From positions 930,001-994,000 of the forward strand of contig NZ_CP150291.1 in assembly GCF_038051985.1 (NCBI RefSeq): a stretch of 64,000 bases of DNA, written 5' to 3'. A program made the position numbers and the translations under genes. Below are positions 1 to 8,975 of the stretch, in pieces (positions within the stretch are counted from its first letter, which is position 1; each line of letters begins with the position of its first letter). Source of the DNA: Solibacillus sp. FSL H8-0523 (GTDB taxonomy: Bacteria; Bacillota; Bacilli; Bacillales_A; Planococcaceae). The notes under the pieces were generated by a model. It worked only from the letters and a program-made list of their open reading frames with translations, did not search any database and was not told the DNA's origin.

Positions 1-480
1 TCGTTAGGTGGTAACATCTCGATTGAATCGACACAAGATGTAGGATCTGTATTCTCGATTCAATTGCCATTAACATTATCGATTATTTCAGTAATGTTAG
101 TTGAAATTGAAAGCGAAATTTATGCAATTCCTTTATCATCGATTATCGAAACATCAATTATCCGTAATTCTGATATATTAAATGCCCACAATCAAAAAGT
201 AATTGATTTCCGTGGCAAAGTCGTACCGCTAGTATTCCTTGAAGAAATCTTTGAAGTACCACGTCAAGAACCAAAAGATGATGGATTCCATTCAGTAGTC
301 ATCGTTCGTAAAGGCGATAAACTAGCTGGGTTAGTAGTAGATTCATTCATCGGTCAGCAAGAAATTGTATTAAAATCATTAGGTAACTACTTAACAAATA
401 TTTTTGCGATTTCAGGTGCAACAATTTTAGGTAACGGTAAAGTAGCGTTAATCGTAGACTGTAACGCACTTATGAAGTAA
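1..480 (+). CDS. cheA: CheA chemotaxis histidine kinase, C-terminal part
   Basis: The reading frame is open from base 1, so the gene begins upstream of the window. The first residues (SLGGNISIES, then GSVFSIQLPLTL) are the end of the HATPase domain of a CheA kinase. The remaining 130 or so residues are the CheW-like P5 regulatory domain (YAIPLSSIIET; VIDFRGKVVPLV; AGLVVDSFIGQQEIVLKSL). P5 docks CheA to CheW and chemoreceptors at the membrane; CheA phosphorylates CheY and CheB. The gene heads the co-directional cheW-cheC-cheD run. Only the C-terminus is visible, so kinase residues cannot be checked. Confidence 0.96.
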   Translation, partial: SLGGNISIESTQDVGSVFSIQLPLTLSIISVMLVEIESEIYAIPLSSIIETSIIRNSDILNAHNQKVIDFRGKVVPLVFLEEIFEVPRQEPKDDGFHSVVIVRKGDKLAGLVVDSFIGQQEIVLKSLGNYLTNIFAISGATILGNGKVALIVDCNALMK

Positions 481-501
481 AAAGGATAAGAGGTGTGAAT
501 G

Positions 502-948
502 ATGACAAATGCAATCGAGCAAAAAAATTTAAAAGTCATTGTATTTCAATTAGCGGATAAAGAATATGCAATTCCTGTTTCTCACGTAAAGGGAATTGAA
601 AAATTAATGCACATTACGCGCGTACCAAAAACAGCACGTTACGTAAAAGGTGTGATTAATTTACGCGGTGTTGTAACGCCCGTAATCGATTTACGTGAAC
701 GCTTTGATTTACCGATTTCAGGTAACGAAGAAACAACACGTATCATTATTATTACGCTTGAAACGATGGAAGTAGGCTTTGTTGTAGATTCAGCAAACGA
801 TGTGCTAGATATCGATGCATCTTCAATTGAGCAACAACCGGAAGTAGTAGGTTCTTTCGAAGAAGAATTTATTGCAGGTGTAGCGAAATTAGATAATCGT
901 TTATTAATTTTACTTCACTTAGATAAAGTGTTAAACCCATTAGATTAA
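502..948 (+). CDS. cheW: CheW chemotaxis coupling protein
   Basis: A single CheW domain of about 148 residues that bridges chemoreceptors to CheA. Family features are visible: VFQLADKEYAIPV near the N-terminus, INLRGVVTPVIDLRERF in the middle, and VGFVVDSANDVLDI towards the end. Two ATGs are adjacent (499 and 502); the AGGTG at 491-495 favours 502, but 499 is possible. It lies 21 nt after cheA and is followed by a striking palindrome before cheC. Family assignment is certain; B. subtilis has the same gene at this position. Confidence 0.97.
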   Translation: MTNAIEQKNLKVIVFQLADKEYAIPVSHVKGIEKLMHITRVPKTARYVKGVINLRGVVTPVIDLRERFDLPISGNEETTRIIIITLETMEVGFVVDSANDVLDIDASSIEQQPEVVGSFEEEFIAGVAKLDNRLLILLHLDKVLNPLD

Positions 949-957
949 CGATTAATT

Positions 958-985
958 TTCAAGGTAAGCATATGCTTACCTTGAA
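958..985. repeat. Perfect 28-bp palindrome between cheW and cheC
   Basis: The arm TTCAAGGTAAGCAT is followed immediately by its exact reverse complement ATGCTTACCTTGAA, with no spacer. It occupies about half of the 58-nt cheW-cheC gap and has no T-tract, so it is not a standard intrinsic terminator. It could be an mRNA-processing or stabilising hairpin, or a protein-binding site. Confidence 0.85.
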
Positions 986-1006
986 TCTATTAAAGTAGGG
1001 ATTAAA

Positions 1007-1645
1007 ATGGACTTTAATGAAAAGATCAGTTCGCTTCATTTAGATGTATTAAAAGAGATTGGTAATATCGGTGCGGCCCATGCAGCAACAGCGCTATCGG
1101 ATTTGCTCCAAAAAAAAATCGATATGCGTGTTCCAAACGTTAAAACGGCTTCTTTTAATGAAATGATGGAGTTAGCGGGCGGTTCTGAAAATGTAGTGGT
1201 TGGCATTTTCCTTCGAATTGAAGGCGATGCAGAGGGAAGTATGTTTTTCATATTACCAGTGGAGCAAGCGAATCGTTTTATTCGTCGATTAATTCGCGAT
1301 GAATCGTTCGACTTTAACAAACCACCACATTCAGAATTAGGTTTATCCGCGATGCAAGAAATGGGTAATATTTTATCGGGTTCTTATTTATCAGCACTAT
1401 CTGATTTTACAGGACTAAAAATTTATCCAACCGTACCTGGGTTAAGTATCGATATGTTCGGGGCCATTATTAGTATTGGGCTAATCGAATTATCACAAGT
1501 AAGTGATACCGTAATCGTAATTAACACATCCATTTATGAAGAATTTATTTCAGATGATGAGGCTGTAAAAGGACATTTCTTCCTATTACCGGATCCAGAT
1601 TCCTTTGAAGCTATTTTTAAAGCTTTAGGGGTGCCGACGACATGA
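1007..1645 (+). CDS. cheC: CheC CheY-P phosphatase
   Basis: 212 residues, the normal size for CheC. Two copies of the CheC/CheX/FliY phosphatase helix are present. The first has Glu17 and Asn20 ([14 protein letters not shown]) and the second Glu118 and Asn121 ([13 protein letters not shown]); E and N are the residues that act on CheY-P. CheC also binds CheD and controls its activity, which fits the 4-nt ATGA overlap with cheD. ATG at 1007 is preceded by TAGGGA. It belongs to the Bacillus-type adaptation system that E. coli lacks. Confidence 0.96.
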   Translation: MDFNEKISSLHLDVLKEIGNIGAAHAATALSDLLQKKIDMRVPNVKTASFNEMMELAGGSENVVVGIFLRIEGDAEGSMFFILPVEQANRFIRRLIRDESFDFNKPPHSELGLSAMQEMGNILSGSYLSALSDFTGLKIYPTVPGLSIDMFGAIISIGLIELSQVSDTVIVINTSIYEEFISDDEAVKGHFFLLPDPDSFEAIFKALGVPTT

Positions 1646-2145
1646 TTTTATCCAGCTCGAACGAAGTAGTAAAAGTGGGTATTGCACAAATGGATGTAGT
1701 AAAAGTCCCTAAAACAATTCGTACGTCGGGTTTAGGGTCATGTGTTGGTGTCGTTATTTATGATGAATCAACAAAGGTTGCGGGAATGGTGCATGTCATG
1801 TTACCAGACTCAAGTTTAGGTCGTACCGAAACAATTAACGTAGCAAAGTTTGCAGACACCGGTATAGCGGCTTTAGTGGATATCTTGAAACGAGAAGGCG
1901 CACATTCGTTCAAATTGAAAGCTAAAATTGCTGGTGGTGCACAAATGTTTCAATTTACTTCGGATAAAGATTCTATGCGTATTGGGCCTCGCAATGTAGA
2001 GGCGGTAAAGGCACAGTTGAAAAAGCTAAATATACCGATTGTTGCAGAGGATACAGGTGGTAATAGTGGACGTACAATTGAGTTTAATCCAAATACAGCT
2101 AAATTGAATGTACGAACAGTTAACCAAGGAGTGAGTGAAATTTGA
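1642..2145 (+). CDS. cheD: CheD chemoreceptor glutamine deamidase
   Basis: 167 residues of the CheD family, which deamidates glutamines on methyl-accepting chemotaxis proteins and, with CheC, forms a feedback loop. The catalytic triad is visible as Thr28, Cys34 (GLGSCVGV) and His51 ([10 protein letters not shown]). The start overlaps the cheC stop by 4 nt, so the two are probably translationally coupled. Downstream comes an extra membrane ORF and then a terminator, rather than sigD directly as in B. subtilis. Confidence 0.96.
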   Translation: MILSSSNEVVKVGIAQMDVVKVPKTIRTSGLGSCVGVVIYDESTKVAGMVHVMLPDSSLGRTETINVAKFADTGIAALVDILKREGAHSFKLKAKIAGGAQMFQFTSDKDSMRIGPRNVEAVKAQLKKLNIPIVAEDTGGNSGRTIEFNPNTAKLNVRTVNQGVSEI

Positions 2146-2519
2146 TGTTTGGTTCGATTTTTTATAATTTTTGGGCAGCTTTATTTTCATTCGCTGCATC
2201 TTTTATTTGGGCAATTCGAAATCCTTTTGCCATGCCTCTGCCAACCATTGGGACAGCGGTAATTGCAGCGATTATTGGATTTGTTGTCATGTATGCGATT
2301 CGACTTTTTATTGGCTATGTATTTTATACACCAGAAGAAGTTATACATACGGAAGTGGAAAATACAACGGAAGCCACAATGATTGAAGAAGATGGCAATC
2401 AGCAATTTGTTCCACAAAGTACTCGTACAACAGCAGAGTTTGAAGAGGCTAACACAGAAGAAATGGCTCAAGCTGTGCGGACGATGTTGCATGGCGAAGA
2501 AGCTTCGTTTTCACGTTGA
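2142..2519 (+). CDS. Small two-helix membrane protein, unrecognised
   Basis: About 125 residues. The N-terminal half is strongly hydrophobic with two probable membrane segments (roughly residues 5-22 and 32-55). The C-terminal half is acidic and soluble ([15 protein letters not shown], then [16 protein letters not shown]). It starts with TTG at 2142 or ATG at 2145, overlapping the cheD stop; the AAGGAG at 2126-2131 fits TTG slightly better by spacing. It is the last gene before the che terminator, so it is likely co-expressed with chemotaxis genes. B. subtilis has no gene here. I do not recognise the family and assign no function. Confidence 0.75.
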   Translation: MMFGSIFYNFWAALFSFAASFIWAIRNPFAMPLPTIGTAVIAAIIGFVVMYAIRLFIGYVFYTPEEVIHTEVENTTEATMIEEDGNQQFVPQSTRTTAEFEEANTEEMAQAVRTMLHGEEASFSR

Positions 2520-2550
2520 TTTTTAAATGAGTCGAAATTGCTATAAGAAA

Positions 2551-2593
2551 GAGACTGTTAAAAGTATTTTTACTTTTAACAGTCTCCTTTTTT
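2551..2593 (+). terminator. Intrinsic terminator closing the che operon
   Basis: A 16-bp stem (GAGACTGTTAAAAGTA paired with TACTTTTAACAGTCTC) with a TTTT loop is followed by a seven-T run. It is among the strongest terminators in the window and separates cheD and its membrane-protein neighbour from sigD. Confidence 0.93.
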
Positions 2594-2624
2594 AGGTGGA
2601 AATTATAAAGTTCTCATGTTATAG

Positions 2625-2684
2625 CAGTGTCTAGGTTAAAGTACCAGCCCCTCGGGACTTAAAGGGCGCTTTAGCGCTTTTCTA
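2625..2684 (+). repeat. Family A interspersed repeat, short copy
   Basis: Begins GTGTCTAGGTTAAAG, has CCAGCCCCTCGGG in the middle and ends GGGCGCTTTAGCGCTTTTC. These are the end blocks of the longer copies at 14246, 26957 and 38752, but without their central hairpin. It lies 31 nt after the che terminator and upstream of the sigD promoter. Confidence 0.85.
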
Positions 2685-2739
2685 ACTTATGAAAATATTA
2701 TGTATCATTCTTCCGTCACATGTTTATTTATAGGCTTTT

Positions 2740-2748
2740 TGGTATAAT
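2740..2748 (+). promoter_or_regulatory. Extended -10 SigA-type promoter of sigD
   Basis: TGG followed by TATAAT (2743-2748) gives a TGnTATAAT extended -10 element. No good -35 is visible 17 bp upstream, which is typical for extended -10 promoters. It lies 44 nt before the sigD start and after the che terminator. Confidence 0.65.
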
Positions 2749-2791
2749 GAGTAATAACTATGCTTACATTTCAGAAGAGAGGTGGATACGA

Positions 2792-3562
2792 GTGACTGAA
2801 CAAGGACGCGCAGAAGAGCAATCACTATGGATTCGCTGGACAAAAGATAAAGATCCAGAAGCAGGCGACTTACTCATTAAGAAGTATAAGCCGCTCGTTT
2901 CATATCATGTACAACGTATTGCTGTAGGGTTACCGAAAAACGTTTCACGGGACGACTTAACAAGTCTTGGCATGATGGGACTATTCGATGCATTAAATAA
3001 ATTTGATATAAATCGAGATTTAAAATTTGATACGTATGCATCATTTCGTGTACGTGGTGCAATTATTGACGGATTGCGGAAAGAAGACTGGTTACCTCGC
3101 TCTGCCCGTGAAAAGGCAAAAAAACTAGATGCACAAATTGAAAAGCTCGAACAAAAGCTCATGCGCCATGCGACACCAGAGGAACTTGCAGCGCATATGG
3201 AGTTACCGGTAGAGGACATTTACCAAACCGTTCACGAGCATTTTTTCTCAAATGTGTTGTCGATTAATGAGCAGTTAGATCAAGACGAAGGCGAAGGGAA
3301 AACATTCGTCATTCGTGATGATCATACAAGAACACCGGAGCAGCAAATGGTACATAGTGAGTTGTTAGGGGATTTAGCGGATAAAATCCAAAAACTAAAT
3401 GAAAAAGAGCAGCTGGTTATTAGTTTATTTTATACAGAAGAAATGACGTTAACCGAAATTGGCGAAATGTTAGAATTATCGACGTCACGAATTTCTCAAA
3501 TCCATTCGAAAGCATTATTTAAGTTACGTAAATTATTATCTTCGGAAATGATTAATACGTAG
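2792..3562 (+). CDS. sigD: RNA polymerase sigma factor SigD (FliA family)
   Basis: A 256-residue sigma-28 factor that directs transcription of late flagellar, chemotaxis and autolysin genes. Region 2 is clear (LTSLGMMGLFDALNKFD; LKFDTYASFRVRGAIIDGLR; KEDWLPRSARE) and region 4 ends with LTLTEIGEMLELSTSRISQIH. I chose GTG at 2792 because GAGGTGG at 2778-2784 is correctly spaced and the product then matches the usual length. An in-frame upstream extension to 2720 would cover the promoter. Unlike in B. subtilis, a terminator, a repeat and an extended -10 promoter lie between cheD and this gene. Its activity is normally blocked by the anti-sigma factor FlgM, encoded elsewhere. Confidence 0.96.
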   Translation: MTEQGRAEEQSLWIRWTKDKDPEAGDLLIKKYKPLVSYHVQRIAVGLPKNVSRDDLTSLGMMGLFDALNKFDINRDLKFDTYASFRVRGAIIDGLRKEDWLPRSAREKAKKLDAQIEKLEQKLMRHATPEELAAHMELPVEDIYQTVHEHFFSNVLSINEQLDQDEGEGKTFVIRDDHTRTPEQQMVHSELLGDLADKIQKLNEKEQLVISLFYTEEMTLTEIGEMLELSTSRISQIHSKALFKLRKLLSSEMINT

Positions 3563-3574
3563 GAGGGATTTACG

Positions 3575-3883
3575 ATGAGCTTAAAGGGCGTAGAATTACA
3601 AATTGCCATTCCAAAAACATTTGACGCTGGGAAAATGGCAGACCAACATCATCAAAATAATATTCAACAACAAATGCATGCGAACGAGGCACTAAAAAGG
3701 GAAATTGAACGCAAGCAATTTTTAGTTAATGAAATGGATAAAATGGATGTTGTTGATGGTGAAGAAGAACGGGATGATCAAAACGATCAATCGTCAGATC
3801 AGCAACAAAAGAAAAATAAGCAACAGCTAGAAAAAAAAGCCCAGCACCCATTTAAAGGAAACTTTTTTGATTTTAGCGGCTAG
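3575..3883 (+). CDS. Conserved-looking hydrophilic protein of the sigD operon
   Basis: 102 residues, very hydrophilic, with no membrane segment or signal. The N-terminus (MSLKGVELQIAIPKTFDAG) looks ordered. The middle is a likely coiled coil (ALKREIERKQFLVNEM), followed by an acidic and Gln-rich low-complexity stretch and a short C-terminal HPFKGNFFDFSG. It has a good ribosome binding site (AGGAGGG) and sits 12 nt after sigD and 8 nt before the SwrB-like gene, so the three are probably one operon with a motility role. I do not recognise a characterised family. Confidence 0.8.
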   Translation: MSLKGVELQIAIPKTFDAGKMADQHHQNNIQQQMHANEALKREIERKQFLVNEMDKMDVVDGEEERDDQNDQSSDQQQKKNKQQLEKKAQHPFKGNFFDFSG

Positions 3884-3891
3884 GAGATCAT

Positions 3892-4518
3892 ATGGTAACA
3901 GCACTAATCATAACGTTATTTATCATTCAGTTAATTACAATTTTCATTATTATATTGCTATCTGGCAAGTTAGCGAAATTTAAAGAATTAGAAATTCGTC
4001 AAAACCAACTTGTTGAGGAAATGGACAATGCCATTAGTGTCTATTTAATAGAAATGAAAGAGGAAAATAATCGTCTGATTGAAGAGTTGAAAGAGGCAAC
4101 TGTATCGATTCCAGCAAAGCCAGCAGTACAACCATTCACTCAGACTCAGCCTCAAGTAGAAGTTGCACCAATTGCGACAGTGAACGCTAAAAAAATATTT
4201 GATGAAATTGCTGAAAATGAAGTAAAAAAAGAAAAGACACCGCCTCAAACGGAAGTGCCAGAATTTGAAAAACGCAAATTTGTTCCGGTTCAACAAGCAG
4301 CAAATGCCTACAGTAAACAAAAAGTGCAAACCGATAAACAATCGGAACTTGAACAAGTAGAGGACGAACTGTTTGCAAAAGAACCTGTAAAACAACAGCA
4401 AACAGTTGAACAACAAGTCGTAGCACATTACCGAGCAGGCAAATCAATCGAGGAAATTGCGCGGATGATGCAGCGCGGGAAAACTGAAATTGAGTTGTTA
4501 GTAAAGTTTCACGCGTAA
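3892..4518 (+). CDS. swrB: SwrB/YlxL-like membrane-anchored protein
   Basis: 208 residues with an N-terminal membrane anchor (about residues 4-24), a coiled coil (about 26-70), a long Pro/Gln/Lys/Glu-rich linker and a C-terminal helix-turn-helix-like module (YRAGKSIEEIARMMQRGKTE). The topology and the place between sigD and rpsB match B. subtilis SwrB (YlxL), which promotes assembly of the flagellar type III export apparatus. Sequence similarity is weak and the linker is longer than in SwrB, so equivalence rests mainly on synteny and architecture. Confidence 0.7.
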   Translation: MVTALIITLFIIQLITIFIIILLSGKLAKFKELEIRQNQLVEEMDNAISVYLIEMKEENNRLIEELKEATVSIPAKPAVQPFTQTQPQVEVAPIATVNAKKIFDEIAENEVKKEKTPPQTEVPEFEKRKFVPVQQAANAYSKQKVQTDKQSELEQVEDELFAKEPVKQQQTVEQQVVAHYRAGKSIEEIARMMQRGKTEIELLVKFHA

Positions 4519-4523
4519 AGTAG

Positions 4524-4552
4524 TTGCACTTGAAAGCGGTGTATGATATATT
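4524..4552 (+). promoter_or_regulatory. Candidate promoter of rpsB
   Basis: TTGCAC (4524-4529), a 17-bp spacer and TATATT (4547-4552). The resulting leader would be about 120 nt, with GC-rich segments around GTGCTCGTGACACACGGG. A leader of this length suggests ribosomal-protein feedback, but I cannot identify a known RNA motif. Confidence 0.5.
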
Positions 4553-4677
4553 TACAAGCGGTGTTAAACCAATTCACACGTATTTTGATGTAGTAAGTGG
4601 TGCTCGTGACACACGGGTAGCTTGTTGCAGATGAAGAATACGGAGGAAAAAAACCAAACATTTAGGAGGAAACACAC

Positions 4678-5400
4678 ATGTCAGTAATTTCAATGAAACA
4701 ATTACTAGAAGCTGGTGTACATTTCGGTCACCAAACTCGCCGTTGGAACCCAAAAATGAAGAAATATATCTTCGTTGAGCGTAACGGTATCTATATTATC
4801 GATTTACAAAAAACGGTTAAAAAATTAGAGGAAGCTTATGACTTCATGCGTCAAGTTGGTCAAGACGGTGGTAAAGTTTTATTCGTTGGTACGAAAAAAC
4901 AAGCACAAGAAGCGATCAAAGAAGAAGCAGAGCGTTCAGGTAACTACTACATCAACCAACGTTGGTTAGGTGGTACTTTAACTAACTTCGGTACTATTCA
5001 AAAACGTGTTAAACGTATGAAAGATATCGAAAAAATGGAAGAAGATGGCACTTTTGCTGTACTTCCTAAAAAAGAAGTAATCCAACTTAAAAAAGAACAC
5101 GAACGCTTAGTTAAATTCTTAGGCGGTATCCGTGATATGAAAGCTGTTCCGGACGTTATGTTCGTAGTAGACCCTCGTAAAGAGCGTATCGCAGTTGCAG
5201 AAGCAATCAAATTAAACATCCCTCTAGTTGGTATCGTAGACACTAACTGTGATCCAGATGAAATTGATTACGTAATCCCTGCAAACGACGATGCTATCCG
5301 CGCTGTTAAATTATTAACTGCGAAAATGGCTGACGCTTTATTAGAAGCTAAACAAGGTGAAGAAGAAGCTCCAGCAGTAGAAGCTACTACAGCTGAGTAA
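4678..5400 (+). CDS. rpsB: 30S ribosomal protein S2
   Basis: 240 residues of S2, which binds the 30S head/body junction on the solvent side. Signatures are clear: [20 protein letters not shown] near the start, [16 protein letters not shown] in the middle and [21 protein letters not shown] near the end, with an acidic C-terminal tail. It has a strong ribosome binding site (TAGGAGGAA). A terminator follows, and tsf comes next as in most bacteria. Confidence 0.98.
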   Translation: MSVISMKQLLEAGVHFGHQTRRWNPKMKKYIFVERNGIYIIDLQKTVKKLEEAYDFMRQVGQDGGKVLFVGTKKQAQEAIKEEAERSGNYYINQRWLGGTLTNFGTIQKRVKRMKDIEKMEEDGTFAVLPKKEVIQLKKEHERLVKFLGGIRDMKAVPDVMFVVDPRKERIAVAEAIKLNIPLVGIVDTNCDPDEIDYVIPANDDAIRAVKLLTAKMADALLEAKQGEEEAPAVEATTAE

Positions 5401-5411
5401 TTCACTGTTAG

Positions 5412-5451
5412 AAAAGGTGATAAGTGGATCAAACCCTTATCACCTTTTTTT
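5412..5451 (+). terminator. Intrinsic terminator after rpsB
   Basis: AAAAGGTGATAAG pairs with CTTATCACCTTTT, followed by a T-run. It separates rpsB from tsf, and may allow partial read-through between these two translation genes. Confidence 0.9.
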
Positions 5452-5561
5452 GAGAAAACTTTCGTGAATATGCATGAATCGTTGAAAATTCATGGCGTAT
5501 CGCTTAAAGTATGATTAGTTAATTAAAAAATTTTTTAATAGACCTTAGGAGGAAACTCAAC

Positions 5562-6449
5562 ATGGCAAACATTACTGCACAAATGGTAAAAGAATTACGC
5601 GAAAAAACAGGCGCAGGTATGATGGACTGTAAAAAAGCATTAGTACAAACTGAAGGTGACTTCGAAGCTGCAGTTGACTTCTTACGCGAAAAAGGATTAG
5701 CTGCTGCAGGCAAAAAAGCTGACCGTATCGCTGCTGAAGGTACAACTTACATTTTAGAACAAGGTAATGAAGCAATCTTAGTTGAAATCAACGCTGAAAC
5801 TGACTTCGTATCTAAAAACGACAAATTCGTAGCTTTAGTAGAAGAATTATCTGCTCACCTTTTAGCTACTAAACCAGCTGACGTTGACGCTGCTTTAGAA
5901 ACTGAAATTAACGGTGCTAAAGTTTCTGACTACATCTCAACTGCAATCGCAACAATCGGAGAAAAAATCTCTCTACGTCGTTTCGAAATCAAAACAAAAA
6001 CAGATGCAGACGCTTTCGGTTCTTACCTACACATGGGTGGCCGTATTGGTGTATTAGTAGTTCTTGAAGGTTCTACTGACGCTGCTGCTGCAAAAGATAT
6101 CGCAATGCACATCGCTGCAATCAACCCAACTTACGTTTCTCGTGACGAAGTTTCTGCTGAAGAAGTAGAGCGCGAGCGCAAAGTATTAACTGAGCAAGCT
6201 TTAAATGAAGGCAAGCCAGAAAACATCGTAGCGAAAATGGTTGAAGGTCGTCTTGGTAAATACTTCGAAGACGTTTGCTTACTTGACCAAACTTTCGTTA
6301 AAAACTCTGACCAAAAAGTACGTACTTTCGTAGAGTCTACTGGCGGTACAGTAACTGGTTTTGCTCGTTATGCTGTTGGTGAAGGTATCGAGAAAAAAGA
6401 AGATAACTTCGCTGAAGAAGTAATGAGCCAAGTTAAAGGCAACAACTAA
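5562..6449 (+). CDS. tsf: Elongation factor Ts
   Basis: 295 residues, the usual Firmicutes length. The EF-Ts signature is at the N-terminus ([19 protein letters not shown]) in the UBA-like domain, followed by the dimerisation core ([30 protein letters not shown]). It is the guanine nucleotide exchange factor for EF-Tu. TTAGGAGGAA precedes the ATG. I could not place a convincing promoter in the 110 nt after the rpsB terminator. A terminator follows. Confidence 0.98.
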   Translation: MANITAQMVKELREKTGAGMMDCKKALVQTEGDFEAAVDFLREKGLAAAGKKADRIAAEGTTYILEQGNEAILVEINAETDFVSKNDKFVALVEELSAHLLATKPADVDAALETEINGAKVSDYISTAIATIGEKISLRRFEIKTKTDADAFGSYLHMGGRIGVLVVLEGSTDAAAAKDIAMHIAAINPTYVSRDEVSAEEVERERKVLTEQALNEGKPENIVAKMVEGRLGKYFEDVCLLDQTFVKNSDQKVRTFVESTGGTVTGFARYAVGEGIEKKEDNFAEEVMSQVKGNN

Positions 6450-6489
6450 TTTTAATACAACTTAAATTACTTATGATTTAAGCAAAGAG

Positions 6490-6522
6490 TAGGGAGCACC
6501 ATTTGCGTGTTCCCTATTTTTA
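6490..6522 (+). terminator. Intrinsic terminator after tsf
   Basis: TAGGGAGCAC pairs with GTGTTCCCTA (one mismatch/wobble) around a short loop and is followed by TTTTT. Confidence 0.85.
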
Positions 6523-6550
6523 AAGAAAGCTGTTATTGGCTATAGTTAAT

Positions 6551-6578
6551 TTGATCATAATTAGTGAAATACTATACA
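6551..6578 (+). promoter_or_regulatory. Candidate promoter of pyrH-frr
   Basis: TTGATC (6551-6556), a 16-bp spacer and TATACA (6573-6578), downstream of the tsf terminator and 57 nt before pyrH. Matches are moderate. Confidence 0.45.
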
Positions 6579-6623
6579 TACGAAAGACGATTGTTTAGTG
6601 TTTCCTTTTAAATAAATGAGTAA

Positions 6624-7360
<737 letters not shown>

Positions 7361-7361
<1 letters not shown>

Positions 7362-7918
7362 TGACTAAGCAAGTATTAGATCAAGCACAAGACAAAATGA
7401 CAAAATCGATTGCTGCTTTCTCACGTGAGTTAGCGTCAATTCGTGCGGGCGTAGCAAACGCTTCATTATTAGACCGTATTAATGTAGATTACTACGGTTC
7501 ACCTACACCAATCAACCAAATGGCGGGTATTTCTGTACCAGAAGCACGTCTATTAGTAATCCAACCATACGATAAATCAATTTTAGGTGAAATCGAGAAA
7601 GCAATTATGCGTTCTGATATCGGGATTACACCAACAAATGATGGAAATATCATCCGTTTAGCAATCCCAGCGTTAACAGAAGAGCGTCGTAAAGATCTTG
7701 TGAAACGCGTGAAAAAAGAAGCAGAAGAAGCAAAAGTTGCAGTACGTAACGTGCGTCGTGATGCGAATGATGACCTGAAAAAGTCAGAGAAAAATGGTGA
7801 AATCACAGAAGACGAATTACGCGGCTTTGGTGAAGACATTCAAAAGTTAACAGATAGCTCAATCGTAAAAATCGATGAGTTAGTGAAAGAAAAAGAAAAA
7901 GAAATCTTAACAGTTTAA
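7361..7918 (+). CDS. frr: Ribosome recycling factor
   Basis: 185 residues, the standard size. The protein splits post-termination ribosomes together with EF-G. Typical segments are the N-terminal helix ([18 protein letters not shown]), [22 protein letters not shown], and the C-terminal helix with [21 protein letters not shown]. It overlaps pyrH by one base and is followed by two terminators before uppS. Confidence 0.98.
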
Positions 7919-7931
7919 TTTTTAATAGGTT

Positions 7932-7966
7932 GATTCGCGCTATTGAAAAGTAGCGCGAAATCTTTT
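7932..7966 (+). terminator. Intrinsic terminator after frr
   Basis: TTCGCGCTA pairs with TAGCGCGAA, followed by ATCTTTTT. Confidence 0.85.
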
Positions 7967-7994
7967 TCTAAGAACATGAACTTTAAATGGATTG

Positions 7995-8024
7995 AAAGCG
8001 TCCTACTAGTGAGGACGTTTTTTT
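7995..8024 (+). terminator. Second intrinsic terminator after frr
   Basis: AGCGTCCT is followed by a 7-nt loop, AGGACG and a seven-T run. This makes a tandem terminator pair before the uppS promoter. Confidence 0.8.
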
Positions 8025-8131
8025 ACTAAGCATTCCTAATGAAATATAGAGAATTTACATATAAGAATAATTAAGACATAAAGAGAAATCAATAAATTCA
8101 TGAATCTGTGAAGGACAGGCTTTTGCTTTTT

Positions 8132-8140
8132 TGATATGAT
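8132..8140 (+). promoter_or_regulatory. Extended -10 promoter of uppS operon
   Basis: TGATATGAT fits TGn-TATGAT, with AGGACA 17 bp upstream (8112-8117) sharing the GACA part of a -35. It is 45 nt before the uppS ATG and after two terminators, so uppS-cdsA-dxr-rseP probably start here. Confidence 0.55.
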
Positions 8141-8184
8141 GAAAGTATAGACTAGTCCGATTTGTGCAGTTGGGGGAATTAACT

Positions 8185-8970
8185 ATGTTTAAACAACTTT
8201 TTAGAAAAAAATCAAATACAGAGCAGCCAATTAATGATGGTCGTGTGGACTTAGTTAAGGAGGATGAAATCCCTACCCATATTGCAATTATCATGGATGG
8301 AAATGGTCGTTGGGCAAAAAAACGTGCACTTCCTCGAGTAGCAGGGCATCATGAAGGCATGCAAACTGTACGAAAAATTACCCGTTGTGCTTGTGATTTA
8401 GGGGTAAAAGTACTTACGCTCTATGCATTTTCGACAGAAAATTGGAAGCGACCTAAATCAGAGGTAGAATTTTTAATGCGTTTACCAGAGCAATTTTTAA
8501 AATCGTTTTTACCAGAGCTGATGGAGCGTAACATTCGTGTCGAAATGATCGGTGTCATGGAGTCATTGCCAGATTATACGCAGCGCGCTCTAAAGAATGC
8601 GATGGAAGCAACGAAAAATAATACAGGCCTTATCTTAAATTTTGCAATGAACTATGGTGGGCGTGCAGAGATTGTGATGGCGATGCAACAACTAATGACA
8701 GATGTTGAAGCCGGAAAATTGGCAATTGAAGATGTGAATGAACAACATATTACACAGCACATGATGACCGCGCATTTACCTGAGCCAGATTTATTGATTC
8801 GCACAAGTGGAGAAATCCGCATCAGCAATTTTATGTTATGGCAGCTAGCTTATACGGAATTTTGTTTTACAGATGTCCATTGGCCTGATTTTGACGAAGC
8901 ATGTTTAAATGAGGCGATTGCTGTGTATCAAAACCGTAACCGCCGTTATGGCGGACTGAAAGGAGAATAA
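8185..8970 (+). CDS. uppS: Undecaprenyl diphosphate synthase
   Basis: 261 residues of the cis-prenyltransferase family. It extends farnesyl diphosphate with isopentenyl units to C55, the lipid carrier for peptidoglycan and teichoic acids. The catalytic Asp38 is in IIMDGNGRWAKKR; substrate motifs LYAFSTENWKRP and LIRTSGEIRISNFMLWQ are intact. I prefer ATG 8185 with GGGGGA at 8171-8176; the in-frame GTG at 8164 has no ribosome binding site. cdsA follows after 5 nt. Confidence 0.97.
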   Translation: MFKQLFRKKSNTEQPINDGRVDLVKEDEIPTHIAIIMDGNGRWAKKRALPRVAGHHEGMQTVRKITRCACDLGVKVLTLYAFSTENWKRPKSEVEFLMRLPEQFLKSFLPELMERNIRVEMIGVMESLPDYTQRALKNAMEATKNNTGLILNFAMNYGGRAEIVMAMQQLMTDVEAGKLAIEDVNEQHITQHMMTAHLPEPDLLIRTSGEIRISNFMLWQLAYTEFCFTDVHWPDFDEACLNEAIAVYQNRNRRYGGLKGE

Positions 8971-8975
8971 TTGAA

